From: Streptomyces sp. NRRL F-6676
Lineage (GTDB): Bacteria > Actinomycetota > Actinomycetes > Streptomycetales > Streptomycetaceae
Direction: 5' to 3'
Assembly (NCBI RefSeq): GCF_000725625.1
Contig: NZ_JOHS01000091.1
Location: 1-19,331, forward strand
Length of the DNA: 19,331 nucleotides
This document shows positions 6,564 through 14,652 of this stretch, one piece after another. A program made the translations under genes and the position numbers. Each line of letters opens with the position of its first letter. Position 1 is the first letter of the stretch. The notes beneath the pieces are model-generated. The model was not told the DNA's origin. It worked only from the letters and a program-made list of their open reading frames with translations, and made no database searches.

Positions 6564-7724
6564 TCACAGGGCGGGGTCGGCGGCGGGGATACCGAGGACG
6601 CTGCGACCGGCCGGTTCGTAGTGGGCCGAGGACAGGGCGATGTGCTGGGCGGCGGTGTGGCCGTCGCGGAAGAGCTGGCCCAGTCGACTCGATTCGTACA
6701 GAGCGCTTGAACCGCCCACCTCGTGCATCGACGTGAGCACTTCGCGTGCGGTCTCGCCCGCGTGAGACAACGCGCCCAGCTCTGCAGCGCGTTCCGCCTC
6801 CGTAGCGGGGCGGCCCTCCGCCGCAGCGGCATCTAGTCCTCGCAGGGCGGTCATCAGCAACTCCCATGCGGCGTCGACCCGCGCGGCCGCGCGGCCGAAA
6901 ACGGCCTGGATCCGAGGCTGCTGTGCGAGCGGCGCGCCGTCCGGTCCGGTCCTGGCGAGCGACAACGCTGCCGTCTCTTCGATCGCCGCGCGCGCCAAGC
7001 CCAGTACGATCGCCGCGCTCCCGGCGGGGATCTGGTCAATCAGCGATACGCGATAGAGCGGGCGGTCGATGCGGGCGGCCACATCGGGCGCCACGACCAT
7101 GTCGGCAGCCACCGGTACGTCCTGGATCGTGACCGTGTTGCTGTTCGTGGCTCGCATTCCGGTCGAGTGCCAGGTGTCGCGCACGGTCACCGAGGCGCGG
7201 GGAACCAGGCAGAAGCGCCACTCCGGGCCAGCTTCGGTCATGCGTGGCTGCCCGTCGTCCAGGACGAGTGCGAGCAGTCCGATCCACCGGGCCGCATCGA
7301 CCCCGCTGACGAGCTTCCACTCACCGGAGAGCCGGAAGCCGTTGTCGCTCGGTGCCAGATGACCCGGCTGGCTGGAGTGCGCGATCATCGGGTCCGGGCC
7401 GTCTGCCCAGACTCGCTCCACACTCGCCTCGGTGAGGAACGAGGCAGTGAAGCCGGTATTGAGGTTCCACACGACCCAGGCGGTCGAGCCATCGATGCGG
7501 GCGAGGTGCTCGATCACAGCCGCCGTCCTGGCCAGCGGCAGCTCGTACCCGCCCAGCTCACGCGGAGTGTTGAGGCGAAACGCGCCGTTGGCGCGCAGTT
7601 GGTCGAGGAGTTCGTCCGGCAGCCTGCGCAACTCCTGGGCTTGGGCCCGGTACTTCTCGATGGTGGGGCGCAGCAACTCGGGCAAGTCCTCGGCGGCCTG
7701 AGCAGGCTGGGGGTAGGAAAGCAT
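6564..7724 (-). CDS. Acyl-CoA dehydrogenase-fold flavin-dependent oxygenase (group D monooxygenase-like)
   Basis: A 386-residue protein with acyl-CoA dehydrogenase architecture: an N-terminal helical domain (LPDELLDQLRANGAFRLNTP, ELGG), a central beta domain (SGEWKLVSGVDAARWIGLLA; DTWHSTGMRATNSNTVTIQD) and a C-terminal helical domain ending RLGQLFRDGHTAAQHIALSS and YEPAGRSVLG. The RD-x-H-x-A-x-QH C-terminal motif resembles the HsaA/DszC-type two-component flavin oxygenases more than true dehydrogenases, and no catalytic Glu typical of beta-oxidation enzymes is evident. The start ATG 7722-7724 (MLSYPQPAQAAEDLPEL) is preferred over upstream starts because GGAG precedes it by about six bases. 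It would need a separate flavin reductase, not seen here. It lies 132 bases downstream of the sigma factor on the same strand; the substrate is unknown. Confidence 0.82.
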   Translation of the reverse strand: MLSYPQPAQAAEDLPELLRPTIEKYRAQAQELRRLPDELLDQLRANGAFRLNTPRELGGYELPLARTAAVIEHLARIDGSTAWVVWNLNTGFTASFLTEASVERVWADGPDPMIAHSSQPGHLAPSDNGFRLSGEWKLVSGVDAARWIGLLALVLDDGQPRMTEAGPEWRFCLVPRASVTVRDTWHSTGMRATNSNTVTIQDVPVAADMVVAPDVAARIDRPLYRVSLIDQIPAGSAAIVLGLARAAIEETAALSLARTGPDGAPLAQQPRIQAVFGRAAARVDAAWELLMTALRGLDAAAAEGRPATEAERAAELGALSHAGETAREVLTSMHEVGGSSALYESSRLGQLFRDGHTAAQHIALSSAHYEPAGRSVLGIPAADPAL

Positions 7725-7856
7725 GTCATCTCCGAACGGAAGAAGGAACCGGATCCCTGCGGCGCCGCCCGCGGGGGCGCGGCTACCGGTCACGTTGTCG
7801 CCACCACCAGATGCGTGGTGCGGGGCAAAAGTTCGAAGCTTCGCTTGTGATGCGGG

Positions 7857-8819
7857 TCACGCTGCATGAGTGTGCGTCGGAGGCTCCCGGCGCGTGTGGA
7901 AGAGCCGGGCCCGCTCCACCCAGTCGGCACGCAGATGCAGGACCCACACCGCGCTGGGCGGACAATGGAACGGGTCCTCCGGCGGGCTCTGCAGCGCGAC
8001 CTCCCAGATGGCGACATCACCGCTGGCGACGACGTTGGTCAGCCGATAGCCCACACCGGCGGTCAGATCCTGCCGAAACCCGTGGGCAAGCAGGTCGTAC
8101 CCCTCGGCTCGCATGCCACCAGGCCCAGACACCGCGACCGTCGGCAGCCAGGAGGTGGCCAGAGCGGGCACCGGCGCACCGCGCCGCGCTGCGCTCAGCA
8201 ACTCCTCGGCTTGACACCGTCGTTCCGCGGTGACGGCTCGGATGTCGCCGTGCGCGGTGTCGGCGGTCGCCAGCAGGGCTCGTGTCAGCTTGCCGCGAGC
8301 CTCACTCAGCCGACTGCGCACGGTGCCCACCGGCACTCCGCAGACATCAGCGATGTCCTGATACGCCGCCACACCACTGAAGTAGCGCAGCATGAGCACC
8401 AAACGCAGCGGGGGTGACAACTCCTCCAGCGCCTGCCAGAGCCAGTCCCGGGTGGCATGCTGTCCCAGCAATTCCGCGGGATCCGGTTCTGCCGACCGAA
8501 GTACCGACGCGACACCGGCGTCCAGAGGAACATGGGCCGGCGCCCGGTACTGCATGCGGCAGGCGTTGCGGACCACCGCACGCAGCCAGGCGCCCACCGC
8601 GCCGGGATCACGCAGATCGTCGAGCCGTCGTAGGGCGGTCATGCTCGCCTCCTGCACGGCGTCCTCGGCGTCAGGGCCGTAACCAACCATGCTGATGGCG
8701 ACGGCGAGAAGCGCTGGCCGGTGGCGGCCCAGCAGACTACCGAGGGCGCTCACATCGCCCGCTTGCGCGGCCCGCACCAACTCTGCGTCGGTGGTAGCAG
8801 CAGAACGAGAAATCGTCAT
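7857..8819 (-). CDS. ECF RNA polymerase sigma factor with C-terminal NTF2/SnoaL-like domain (SigJ/ECF41-like layout)
   Basis: A 320-residue sigma-70 family protein. Region 2 covers TDAELVRAAQAGDVSALGSL through DAEDAVQEASMTALRRLDDL and WLRAVVRNACRMQYR. Region 4 is EELSPPLRLVLMLRYFSGVA, then the HTH YQDIADVCGVPVGTVRSRLS. After residue ~200 comes an extra domain (LLAHGFRQDLTAGVGYRLTN, VVASGDVAIWEVAL, then VWVLHLRADWVERARLFH) with the cone-shaped NTF2/SnoaL-like fold. This fusion is known from SigJ-like groups, where the extra domain modulates activity in place of a separate anti-sigma factor, and no anti-sigma gene is seen here. The frame is open far upstream; ATG 8817-8819 is chosen because region 2 begins ten residues later, although no strong Shine-Dalgarno is visible. 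It may control the oxygenase downstream. Confidence 0.88.
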   Translation of the reverse strand: MTISRSAATTDAELVRAAQAGDVSALGSLLGRHRPALLAVAISMVGYGPDAEDAVQEASMTALRRLDDLRDPGAVGAWLRAVVRNACRMQYRAPAHVPLDAGVASVLRSAEPDPAELLGQHATRDWLWQALEELSPPLRLVLMLRYFSGVAAYQDIADVCGVPVGTVRSRLSEARGKLTRALLATADTAHGDIRAVTAERRCQAEELLSAARRGAPVPALATSWLPTVAVSGPGGMRAEGYDLLAHGFRQDLTAGVGYRLTNVVASGDVAIWEVALQSPPEDPFHCPPSAVWVLHLRADWVERARLFHTRREPPTHTHAA

Positions 8820-8879
8820 GACCGAAAGGCTAGTAGGACTTGGGCGGGTTCGAATGGGGGTATGTCGCGGGGGCAGGTA

Positions 8880-9382
8880 GGGCAGGCTCAGTCCGGCACC
8901 GGACTTCAGCTCGGCGATCCGAGCGAGGACCAGCCGGTGATCGGACCGTCGAGGAACCAATCGCCAGGCCGGCCGAGGATCAGGACTCCGCGCTTGCCGA
9001 GCCCCGAAGTGGCCTGGTCCAGTTCGGCGACGGCGGCGGGATCCTGCCCCGGCAGGGCCGCGAACAGCCAGCCGGGGTGGGCGGCCACCGCGGCGGCGAG
9101 GCTGTCGTTGGCGACGCGGCACAACGCGATGCCCGGATCGGCGGGCACCATCTGGACAGGGCTCGTCCAGGACACGATCTTTACGTCGATGCTGTGCCCG
9201 TCCATCCAACGGATCCAAGCCCTCGCCCGGAATGGTACCCAGCCGGTACGCGGTGCCCAGGGCCGCCGCTGGGGACCGCCCGGGGCCCCGGACACGGACA
9301 CCGAGCCGACGGCCTGGAAGCACAGACAGGGTGCCTCGCTGGTGGGCAGCGGTCCGGCGGCTTCCGTGATCGCAGGATCCAT
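8880..9382 (-). pseudogene. Amidohydrolase-family (ACMSD-like) protein, frameshifted and truncated
   Basis: From ATG 9380-9382 (MDPAITEAAGPLPTSEAPC) the frame carries WIRWMDGHSIDVKIVSWTSP, IALCRVANDSLAAAVAAHPG and LDQATSGLGKRGVLILGRPG with DWFLDGP. These fit metal-dependent amidohydrolases (amidohydrolase_2), whose pattern is MD..GID...SWTSP...A...ND.LA..V..HP.RF...GLRGV.I. After about 8930 the expected continuation appears in another frame as LVLARIAELK, showing a frameshift, and the C-terminal ~150-200 residues with metal-binding His and Asp are absent. The gene starts 50 bases after the NmrA-type gene on the same strand and was probably its operon partner. Inactive as read. Confidence 0.68.
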
Positions 9383-9432
9383 TGCCTGTTCCTCGATGCA
9401 GGTGAGAGTTGTCTCGTCCTCGCGTGGTGCGG

Positions 9433-10323
9433 TCAGGAGCGGGCGGCGTCGACAGCAGGTCGGAGGACCTCTGTGCACCACTGGCGGAAGGTGGTGGGCG
9501 TGCTGTTCGCGTCGGTGCGGACGACTCCGTCGTCAAGGCCGTCGATCTTGGCCGTCGCCATGTCGGCCATCGCCCGGGCCATGCCGGGCGACGCGCCGAA
9601 GGAGAGCATGGCGGTCTCCAAATGCGCCGCCTCGATCTGCACGTAGCGCACCGGGATGCCCAGCACGTCGGTGATGACAGTGGCCATGTCGTTGCCCGAC
9701 AGGTCCTCCGGGCCGAGCAGCGGGACGTCGGCGAAGCCGGTCCAGCCGCGGTCCAGCAGCAGGCGAGCGGCGGCGGTGCCGATGTCCCGGGTGGCCACCA
9801 TCGGCAGCTTACGGTCGGGCGCGAAGGGACCGAAGATCGCGCCCTCCCCCAGGATCGTGCGGATGTCGCGCAGCGTGTTGTCCATGAAGGTCGGGTTGGC
9901 GAGCGAGCGGTAGTTCGTCACCGTAGCGAACAGGTCGTCCATGGCCAGCGAGGCGGTGCCGTTGCCGGCCCGATCTGCAACGGCGGTCCCCCGGCCCAGC
10001 GCCGATACCCCGACGACATGGTGGACGCCGTGCGCGGCGACGGCCTCGACGCCCGGCCTACTGGCCTCGACGTAGGAGGTCATCACGTCGGGAGCGCGCA
10101 GGTCGCTGGGCATCAGCCAGAACACCGCGTCGGCGCCGGCAAAAGCCTTGTCGACAACCGCGGCGTCGCGGTGGGAGCCCTCCACGATGTCGACGCGGTC
10201 ACGGATGGCGGGAGAGAGTCGTTGCGGATCGCGGGCAACGACCCTGACGGGCTCGCCGGCATCGAGCAACTGCTCGACGACGCGGCGGCCGATCTTGGCA
10301 GTGGGGGCAGTGACGACGATCAT
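9433..10323 (-). CDS. NmrA-like NAD(P)H-binding oxidoreductase
   Basis: A 296-residue atypical short-chain (NmrA/HSCARG-type) protein with an N-terminal Rossmann fold: MIVVTAPTAKIGRRVVEQLL, then DAGEPVRVVARDPQRL with the Arg that usually selects NADP(H). The glycine motif is degenerate (TAPTAKIG instead of TGATGxxG), so cofactor binding is likely but not certain. Later segments VDIVEGSHRD, GADAVFWLMPSD and HHVVGVSALGRG follow the family order, and the C-terminal half forms the substrate cap. ATG 10321-10323 has GGGAGG seven bases upstream. It is divergent from a TetR gene with 68 bases between starts and a palindromic site there, so TetR control is likely. Such proteins act as quinone/imine reductases or redox sensors; the exact role is unknown. 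Confidence 0.86.
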   Translation of the reverse strand: MIVVTAPTAKIGRRVVEQLLDAGEPVRVVARDPQRLSPAIRDRVDIVEGSHRDAAVVDKAFAGADAVFWLMPSDLRAPDVMTSYVEASRPGVEAVAAHGVHHVVGVSALGRGTAVADRAGNGTASLAMDDLFATVTNYRSLANPTFMDNTLRDIRTILGEGAIFGPFAPDRKLPMVATRDIGTAAARLLLDRGWTGFADVPLLGPEDLSGNDMATVITDVLGIPVRYVQIEAAHLETAMLSFGASPGMARAMADMATAKIDGLDDGVVRTDANSTPTTFRQWCTEVLRPAVDAARS

Positions 10324-10349
10324 GGGTATACCTCCCGTATGACTGGAGA

Positions 10350-10376
10350 AAGTAAACTCCACTGTACCGTCTACTT
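10350..10376. promoter_or_regulatory. Candidate TetR operator between divergent genes
   Basis: AAGTAAAC (10350-10357) and GTCTACTT (10369-10376) form an inverted repeat, 7 of 8 positions matching, with an 11-base spacer. It lies in the 68-base intergenic region between the NmrA-like gene and the TetR gene. A second short inverted repeat, TGGAG/CTCCA, overlaps its left part (about 10343-10360). Size and position suit a TetR dimer site repressing both genes. Confidence 0.55.
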
Positions 10377-10391
10377 CAGGAAGGGGCCACC

Positions 10392-11033
10392 ATGGTGGTG
10401 CGACGAGGCGAGAAGCTCCGCGAGCACATCCTCCTAGCCGCAAAGGACGTGTTTCTCGAGACCGGCTACGAGCGCACCTCGATGGACGTCGTCGCCCAGC
10501 GGGCCGAGACCTCCAAACGATCGCTCTACGCACACTTCCCCAGCAAGGACGCCCTCTTTTCCGGGGTCGTCGCCCTGGTGCGCGAGCTCTACCTCGACCG
10601 CCTGGGCTCGCCGGAGCACTACGTCACTGCTGACCGGGCCGACCCGGCTGACGCCCTTGTGCGCTACTGCGGACGGCTGCTTCAGCTACTGCTGTGGTCC
10701 TCATCCCTGCGCACGCTCCGGATGGGGATCGCCGAGGCGGAGAGAGTGCCCGAGATCGCCTCCGGCTACTACGAGGCGGTCTTCGAAGCTCCCACGACGT
10801 GCATCAGCGCGTACGTCTCCCGGGTCTGGGGACTGACGCAGGAGGAGGCGCGGGAGACGGCCGAGGCCATCGTCGGCCGGACTGTCCACCCCGAACTCGT
10901 GCAGGCCCTGCTCGGCGTTCGAGCCCCAATCGCCGAACACCCCGACAAGAGCGCTCTTACCACCGATGTCGGCCTCGACCGCATCGCCGCAAGCGTCAGA
11001 CAGCTTCTCCCGGGCAAACCCGCGTGCTCCTGA
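10392..11033 (+). CDS. TetR/AcrR-family transcriptional regulator
   Basis: A 213-residue regulator. The N-terminal DNA-binding domain is classical: LREHILLAAKDVFLETGYER, TSMDVVAQRAETSKRSLYAH and FPSKDALFSGVV (about residues 9-58), with the HTH in VVAQRAETSKRSLYAHF. The remainder is an all-helical ligand-binding domain (LVRYCGRLLQLLLWSSSLRT, AEAERVPEIASGYYEAVFEA), typical of the AcrR C-terminal type. ATG 10392 follows an AGGAAGGGG purine tract. It is divergent from the NmrA-like oxidoreductase and shares its promoter region, which contains a palindromic candidate operator, so it probably represses itself and the oxidoreductase/amidohydrolase unit. The inducer is unknown. Confidence 0.92.
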   Translation: MVVRRGEKLREHILLAAKDVFLETGYERTSMDVVAQRAETSKRSLYAHFPSKDALFSGVVALVRELYLDRLGSPEHYVTADRADPADALVRYCGRLLQLLLWSSSLRTLRMGIAEAERVPEIASGYYEAVFEAPTTCISAYVSRVWGLTQEEARETAEAIVGRTVHPELVQALLGVRAPIAEHPDKSALTTDVGLDRIAASVRQLLPGKPACS

Positions 11034-11406
11034 CAATCCGAGGCCGGCGCGGTCTAGGGCGACGGGCTGCATACAAGGCCGCACTCCCGGCCTGACCACC
11101 ACAGCGGCGGGGCCGCTTCCCCTTGATAGTGCACACCTGGAGACCGGGTCGTGAGGCTCCAGAGGAAGTAGCGTCAGATGGGAAGCAAGTGCATCGACGA
11201 CCAGCACTGGCATGGCCGAGCGGAGTCCATCGGACCGAGTGAACCGGCGCCTGTGGAGTCTGTGAGGACCAGCTGACCGACAAGCTGGTCGGCTGTGCCC
11301 GGACCGAGGGCCCTCAGCTCACCGCGAAGCCGGGGCTGCCGCAGCAGTCTGACACGATCAGTACGACGTGGGGGGCCTGGTCGAGACCCAGGACGACACG
11401 AGTTCG
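11034..11406. other. Intergenic region with a hairpin; no gene recognised
   Basis: No frame here shows a family motif. The only clear structure is the inverted repeat GACCAGCT (11267-11274) / AGCTGGTC (11283-11290), a perfect 8-bp stem with an 8-base loop. It could be decayed mobile DNA. Confidence 0.5.
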
Positions 11407-12201
11407 TCAGGGTGTCCTTGGGCGCGGGTCGTCCGCCGATCTGCCGTGTGCTGTGCTGGTGGATTCGGTAAGTGACAGTGCCGTGAGGAGCCGCAGCTTC
11501 TCGTCGCTGCCGCTGTCCTTGTCGGGGTAGTACACGACGAGGATGACGTCGCCGACGGGGAGTTTGTCGCTGTGGAGGTGCAGTTCACCGACGACGGGGT
11601 GGTGGACGGTGGCCGTGCCGCCGTCGAGACCGCGGACGTCGTGCCGGGCCCACAGGGTACGGAAGCGCTGGCTGGACAGTGCCAGCTCTCCGACGAGCGC
11701 GACGAACCGGGGGTTGTCCGTGTCGTCCCCGATGGTGGTGCGCAGGGCGGCGACGAAGTCGGCGGTGGCCGCAGTCCAGTCCTGGTGGAAGGCCTGTTCC
11801 TCCGGGTCGAGCAGGAGAGAACGAAAGCCAGTTCTGGCCGGGTCGCAGGCGGGGGAGAGCGCGACCGCCATGGGGTTGGAGGCCAGGACATCGAACGCGC
11901 GACCCTCGACGAACGCGGGAATCCGCAGGTGGGCGAGCAGCTCGTGCACCCGCGCCGGTACGTGCTCGGGACGCTTGCGGCGCGGCGTCCTGGGGCGTGC
12001 CGACGCGAGGCCGAGCAGATACGTCCGCTCGACGTCGTCGAGCTGCAGGACGCGCGCGAGTGATGCGAGGACCTGCGGAGAGGGGTTCTTGTCGCGGCCC
12101 CGTTCCAGGCGAAGGTAGTAATCGGGACTGATTCCGGCGAGCAGGGCGACTTCCTCACGGCGCAGGCCAGGCACGCGGCGGTTGCCGCCGGGCGGGAGCC
12201 C
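11407..12201 (-). pseudogene. XRE-family regulator with MmyB-like ligand domain, start missing
   Basis: The minus strand from about 12201 to the TGA 11407-11409 encodes ~264 residues. They begin GLPPGGNRRVPGLRREEVAL, LAGISPDYYLRLERGRDKNP and SPQVLASLARVLQLDDVERT, a complete XRE helix-turn-helix of the MmyB-like class. A MmyB/PAS-like ligand-binding domain follows: IPAFVEGRAFDVLASNPMAV, TIGDDTDNPRFVALVGELAL and GTATVHHPVVGELHLHSDKL. Family members start ~20 residues earlier with a FLRxRRAxLxPExVGLPPGG helix, but here the upstream codons are unrelated and contain no ATG or GTG, so the native start has been lost or frameshifted. These regulators usually lie divergent to the SDR gene they control; a broken SDR is indeed divergent here. 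Function is therefore doubtful despite a good HTH. Confidence 0.75.
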
Positions 12202-12285
12202 TGCCTGGAAAGCACTGTTTCGAACGGGACAGGGAACATCGCCGTCTGCGTCACGAGCCTGAACGCCGTCGGCGCCAGGGACTGA

Positions 12286-12537
12286 AAGGAAGAAGTCCTG
12301 GATCTCTCCGACCGCACCGCTCTCATCGTCGGCGGGGCCTCGGGTATCGGACGGGAGCTGGCCCGGCGGTTCGCCGCGGCGGGCAGCACCGTGGCCGTCG
12401 GCGGCCGCAGCCAGGAGGCACTCGCGGAACTCGCCGCAGAAGGCTTCGGCACGATCGGCATCGACGTCACCGACAGTGCTTCCGTCGCCTCCGCCCGTGA
12501 CGCCGCGCTCGCCCGGTACCCCGAGCTGGACACGTAG
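12286..12537 (+). pseudogene. Short-chain dehydrogenase/reductase, N-terminal fragment
   Basis: The frame reads VLDLSDRTALIVGGASGIGR, ELARRFAAAGSTVAVGGRSQ, EALAELAAEGFGTIGIDVTD and SASVASARDAALARYPELDT, then TAG (12535-12537). This is the SDR Rossmann start: GGASGIG corresponds to TGxxxGIG, and DVTD is the adenine-binding Asp region. It breaks off just before the expected NNAG motif, and Ser-Tyr-Lys catalytic residues are absent. No ATG or GTG lies in frame after the preceding TGA (12283-12285); AAGGAAG resembles a ribosome binding site but the next plausible codon is CTG, so the start is also damaged. It faces away from the XRE gene, the usual regulator/SDR arrangement. Confidence 0.78.
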
Positions 12538-12879
12538 CACCGGCATCCACCGCAACCGGTTGAAGGTCTCCGTTCCCATTCTCCTCGACATCGACCTCGA
12601 CAACCTCGTGCCCTGACTCTCTGCCGGACGCCGAGCCACGGTTTCACATGCTGCGAGCCGCCTCACGACCCCGCAAGGACGAAGACGAATGGTTCTCGGG
12701 GCTCGTATCGGCCGGTGACTTCGCCGACCGGTTGACGTCGGTCGAGGCGGGCGGCACGGCCAGAGTCGACGTGATCGAGGCGGTCCAGACATTGTCCGGT
12801 GGTCGTGGCAGCGGCTGTGAGGGCGCGGACAGCGGCGGAGGAAGGAGAGCCCCGGGTAGCGGTGCCGACGGGCGACACC
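12538..12879. other. Unassigned stretch between SDR and IS701 fragments
   Basis: A plus-strand frame from ATG 12648 reads MLRAASRPRKDEDEWFSGLV and DFADRLTSVEAGGTARVDVI, which looks protein-like, but no family was recognised. The codons after the SDR stop (TGIHRNRLKVSVPILLDIDL) also look like a real protein tail ending near 12616. Both are probably relics of deleted genes. Confidence 0.35.
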
Positions 12880-13425
12880 CCTGGGGATGTCGCCCGCGCG
12901 GACATCGAGCCAGGCCCAGTCGTACTCGCGAGTTCCCCCGTACCGCGTCCGTACCGCGAGCGCATCCGCTGGCGGGGCAGGAGCTTGTTGATCATCTCAC
13001 GGGCTTGCCACCTGCAACCCGCTCCCTCGGTCACCACCACATGCCTGCGGGCGACGCCCAACGACCACAGGTGTGAGCCACCATGTTGTGGCCTGCTGCG
13101 GCTTGGCCGTGAACATGGTCTCCTCCGCGCCCCCGGCAGCCTCGCGGCGTTCCTCGTCCGCGGCCCAGTCCCTGGGAAGATACAGGCTGCGGTCGATCAC
13201 CACAGTCACGATGTCGGTGACCGCGGCCAGGTGGACAACCACCTGGCACAGACCGACGCCCGTGAGCGCACCAGAGTACTGGCGGCCGGCCCCGACGCAG
13301 TGAGGGAGGACTTGGCGTCGACGGTCTCGTCCGCGCCTAGCACAGCGTCCTGGCCTGCGACTTCAGGTGCTGCAACTGGTGCGGGCCCGGATGTCCGAGG
13401 GCCTGCCTGAGCCAGTCTCTGACGT
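12880..13425 (-). pseudogene. IS701-family transposase remnant, multiply frameshifted
   Basis: Reading the minus strand, pieces appear in family order but in different frames: VRDWLRQALGHP (13425 downward), DAVLGADETVDAKSS, RQYSGALTGVGLCQVVVHLA, AVTDIVTVVIDRSLYLPRDW and AADEERREAAGGAEETMFTA (with KPQQ), then near 12930 REYDWAWLDVRAGDIPRGVA followed by ARRHRYPG. ADET carries the first catalytic Asp, and VIDRSLYLPRDWAADEERR is a signature of IS701 transposases. At least two frameshifts and an internal loss between KPQQA and REYDWAW show that it is dead. Its RQYSGALTGVGLCQ differs from the RQYSGTAGRRTENC of the fragment at 96-489, so the two belong to different IS701 lineages. Confidence 0.78.
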
Positions 13426-13511
13426 GTGTGGGCTCAAGAGATCTTTGACGTTCTGTTCTCATCAGATTCTTGACCGCTGACGGTCGTTGTTTCCTGTAAC
13501 AAAGGGGCAGG

Positions 13512-13880
13512 GTGGAGCCACAGGCGCTCGTGGAGCATCGATATCGGGCGGTCTTGGAGGTCCTGGACGGGGCGCCCGTGGTCGAGGTCGCGTTGAGGTG
13601 CGGCGTGTCGCTGCAGTCGGTGCATACGTGGCGGAAGCGGTATCAGGAGGGTGGGGTCGAGTGCCTGGTGAAGCGGTCTCGGCGTCCCCATCGCGCCGTC
13701 CAGGCTACCCGCGGATGTCGAGGCATCGCTCTGCGAACTCCGGCAGCAGCATCTGCGGTGGGGTGCTCGTCAGGTGGCTTTCGAACTGGGCCGTCGCAAG
13801 GTCGAGTCCTTACCGTCCTGCGCGACGGTGCACGCGTGCTCCCTCAAGAGAAGAACGGAACCGTCTCCCGCTGCACTTGA
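13512..13880 (+). pseudogene. IS481-family transposase, N-terminal fragment with frameshifts
   Basis: From GTG 13512 the frame reads MEPQALVEHRYRAVLEVLDG, APVVEVALRCGVSLQSVHTW and RKRYQEGGVECLVKRSRRPH, the HTH start of IS481 transposases (family pattern EQRY.AVL.V..G..V..VA...GVSRQ..HTW...Y). Near 13700 it shifts frame to RLPADVEASLCELRQQHLRW, GARQVAFELGRRKVESLPSC and ATVH. It then returns to the first frame for RVLPQEKNGTVSR and stops. The catalytic core is missing after ~13885. A purine-rich AAAGGGGCAGG precedes the GTG. It abuts the IS701 remnant on the other strand, tail pointing toward the kinase block. Confidence 0.8.
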
Positions 13881-13961
13881 TGACCGTCGAACTCGCACCG
13901 GACGAAAGTACTCTGACCGCTCCGGTCGGCAGGTGGATCATCTCGGTATGTGCGCTCAGCC

Positions 13962-14471
13962 TCAGGGCCTCCAGGCCACCCTTGGAAAGCGCGCCTGGAG
14001 GGTACAGGTCGCCGGGATGTCCGCCAGGTCATCGTGCAGGTCGGTGAGGTCGGCGAGCAGGTCGTGCAGGAAGTCCCGGGCCTCGCGGCGCAGTTCGGTG
14101 TGGGAGAAGGACAGCGAGGGCTCGCACGCCGGCAGCCACTCCGCCTCGATGTCGACCCGGCCGAAGCGGCGCTCGAAGAGCAGGCGGTCGGTGGACTCGG
14201 TGAAGTCCGGCTCGGCCTGCTGCGGCCGGGCGGCCCGGGAGCCCGCCGGGTCCCGGTCGACGTGCTCCACGATGTCGCACAGCGCCCAGGCGAAGTCGAG
14301 CACCGGCACCCATCCCCAGGCTGTGGGCAACTCCCGGTCCGCCTTGGTGTCGGCGAGGTACACGTCCCCGCAGAACAGGTCGTGCCGCAGGGCGTGGACG
14401 TCCGCGCGCCGGTAGTCCGTCTGCGGCGGGTCCGGGAAGCGGGTGGAGAGGGCGTAGCCGATGCCGAGCAC
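13962..14471 (-). CDS. Uncharacterised protein divergent from the Ser/Thr kinase
   Basis: A ~169-residue protein, starting most plausibly at GTG 14469-14471 (MLGIGYALSTRFPDPPQ). I do not recognise the family. The body is acidic and rich in Trp, Asp and His: YRRADVHALRHDLFCGDVYL, ELPTAWGWVPVLDFAWALCD, IVEHVDRDP, LFERRFGRVDIEAEWLPACE and LRREARDFLHDLLADLTDLH. No signal peptide or membrane segment is seen, so it is probably cytoplasmic. The regular codon use and absence of frame breaks suggest a real, maintained gene, unlike the IS debris beside it. It is divergent from the kinase gene with about 180 bases between starts. The start is uncertain because the frame is open upstream and no good Shine-Dalgarno is present. 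Confidence 0.65.
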   Translation of the reverse strand: MLGIGYALSTRFPDPPQTDYRRADVHALRHDLFCGDVYLADTKADRELPTAWGWVPVLDFAWALCDIVEHVDRDPAGSRAARPQQAEPDFTESTDRLLFERRFGRVDIEAEWLPACEPSLSFSHTELRREARDFLHDLLADLTDLHDDLADIPATCTLQARFPRVAWRP

Positions 14472-14652
14472 GCAGCAGATGGTGTCACGGGCAAGGGCCC
14501 GGAGACGGGCGGGTCCGCGTCCGCGACCATAGCCGTGCGCCGTGACCCGCTCAACCGCACGGGGAGTACCGGCTTTTCCACGCGTCACCCCTGCCTCTAT
14601 CCTCGTCCCCAATCCCGGTGCGCAAGGTGTCGCCGAGGGGAGAGGGAGCAAG

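Noticed and set aside
8820..9536. Possible long N-terminal extension of the ECF sigma factor
   Set aside because: The frame is open, but the region encodes the amidohydrolase pseudogene in another frame, and sigma region 2 starts just after ATG 8819.
9409..10437. Plus-strand frame opposite the NmrA-like gene
   Set aside because: No motif, atypical composition, and fully antisense to a well-supported Rossmann protein.
12202..12792. Upstream part of the XRE frame as a longer regulator
   Set aside because: The codons are antisense to the SDR fragment and do not match the family's N-terminal helix.
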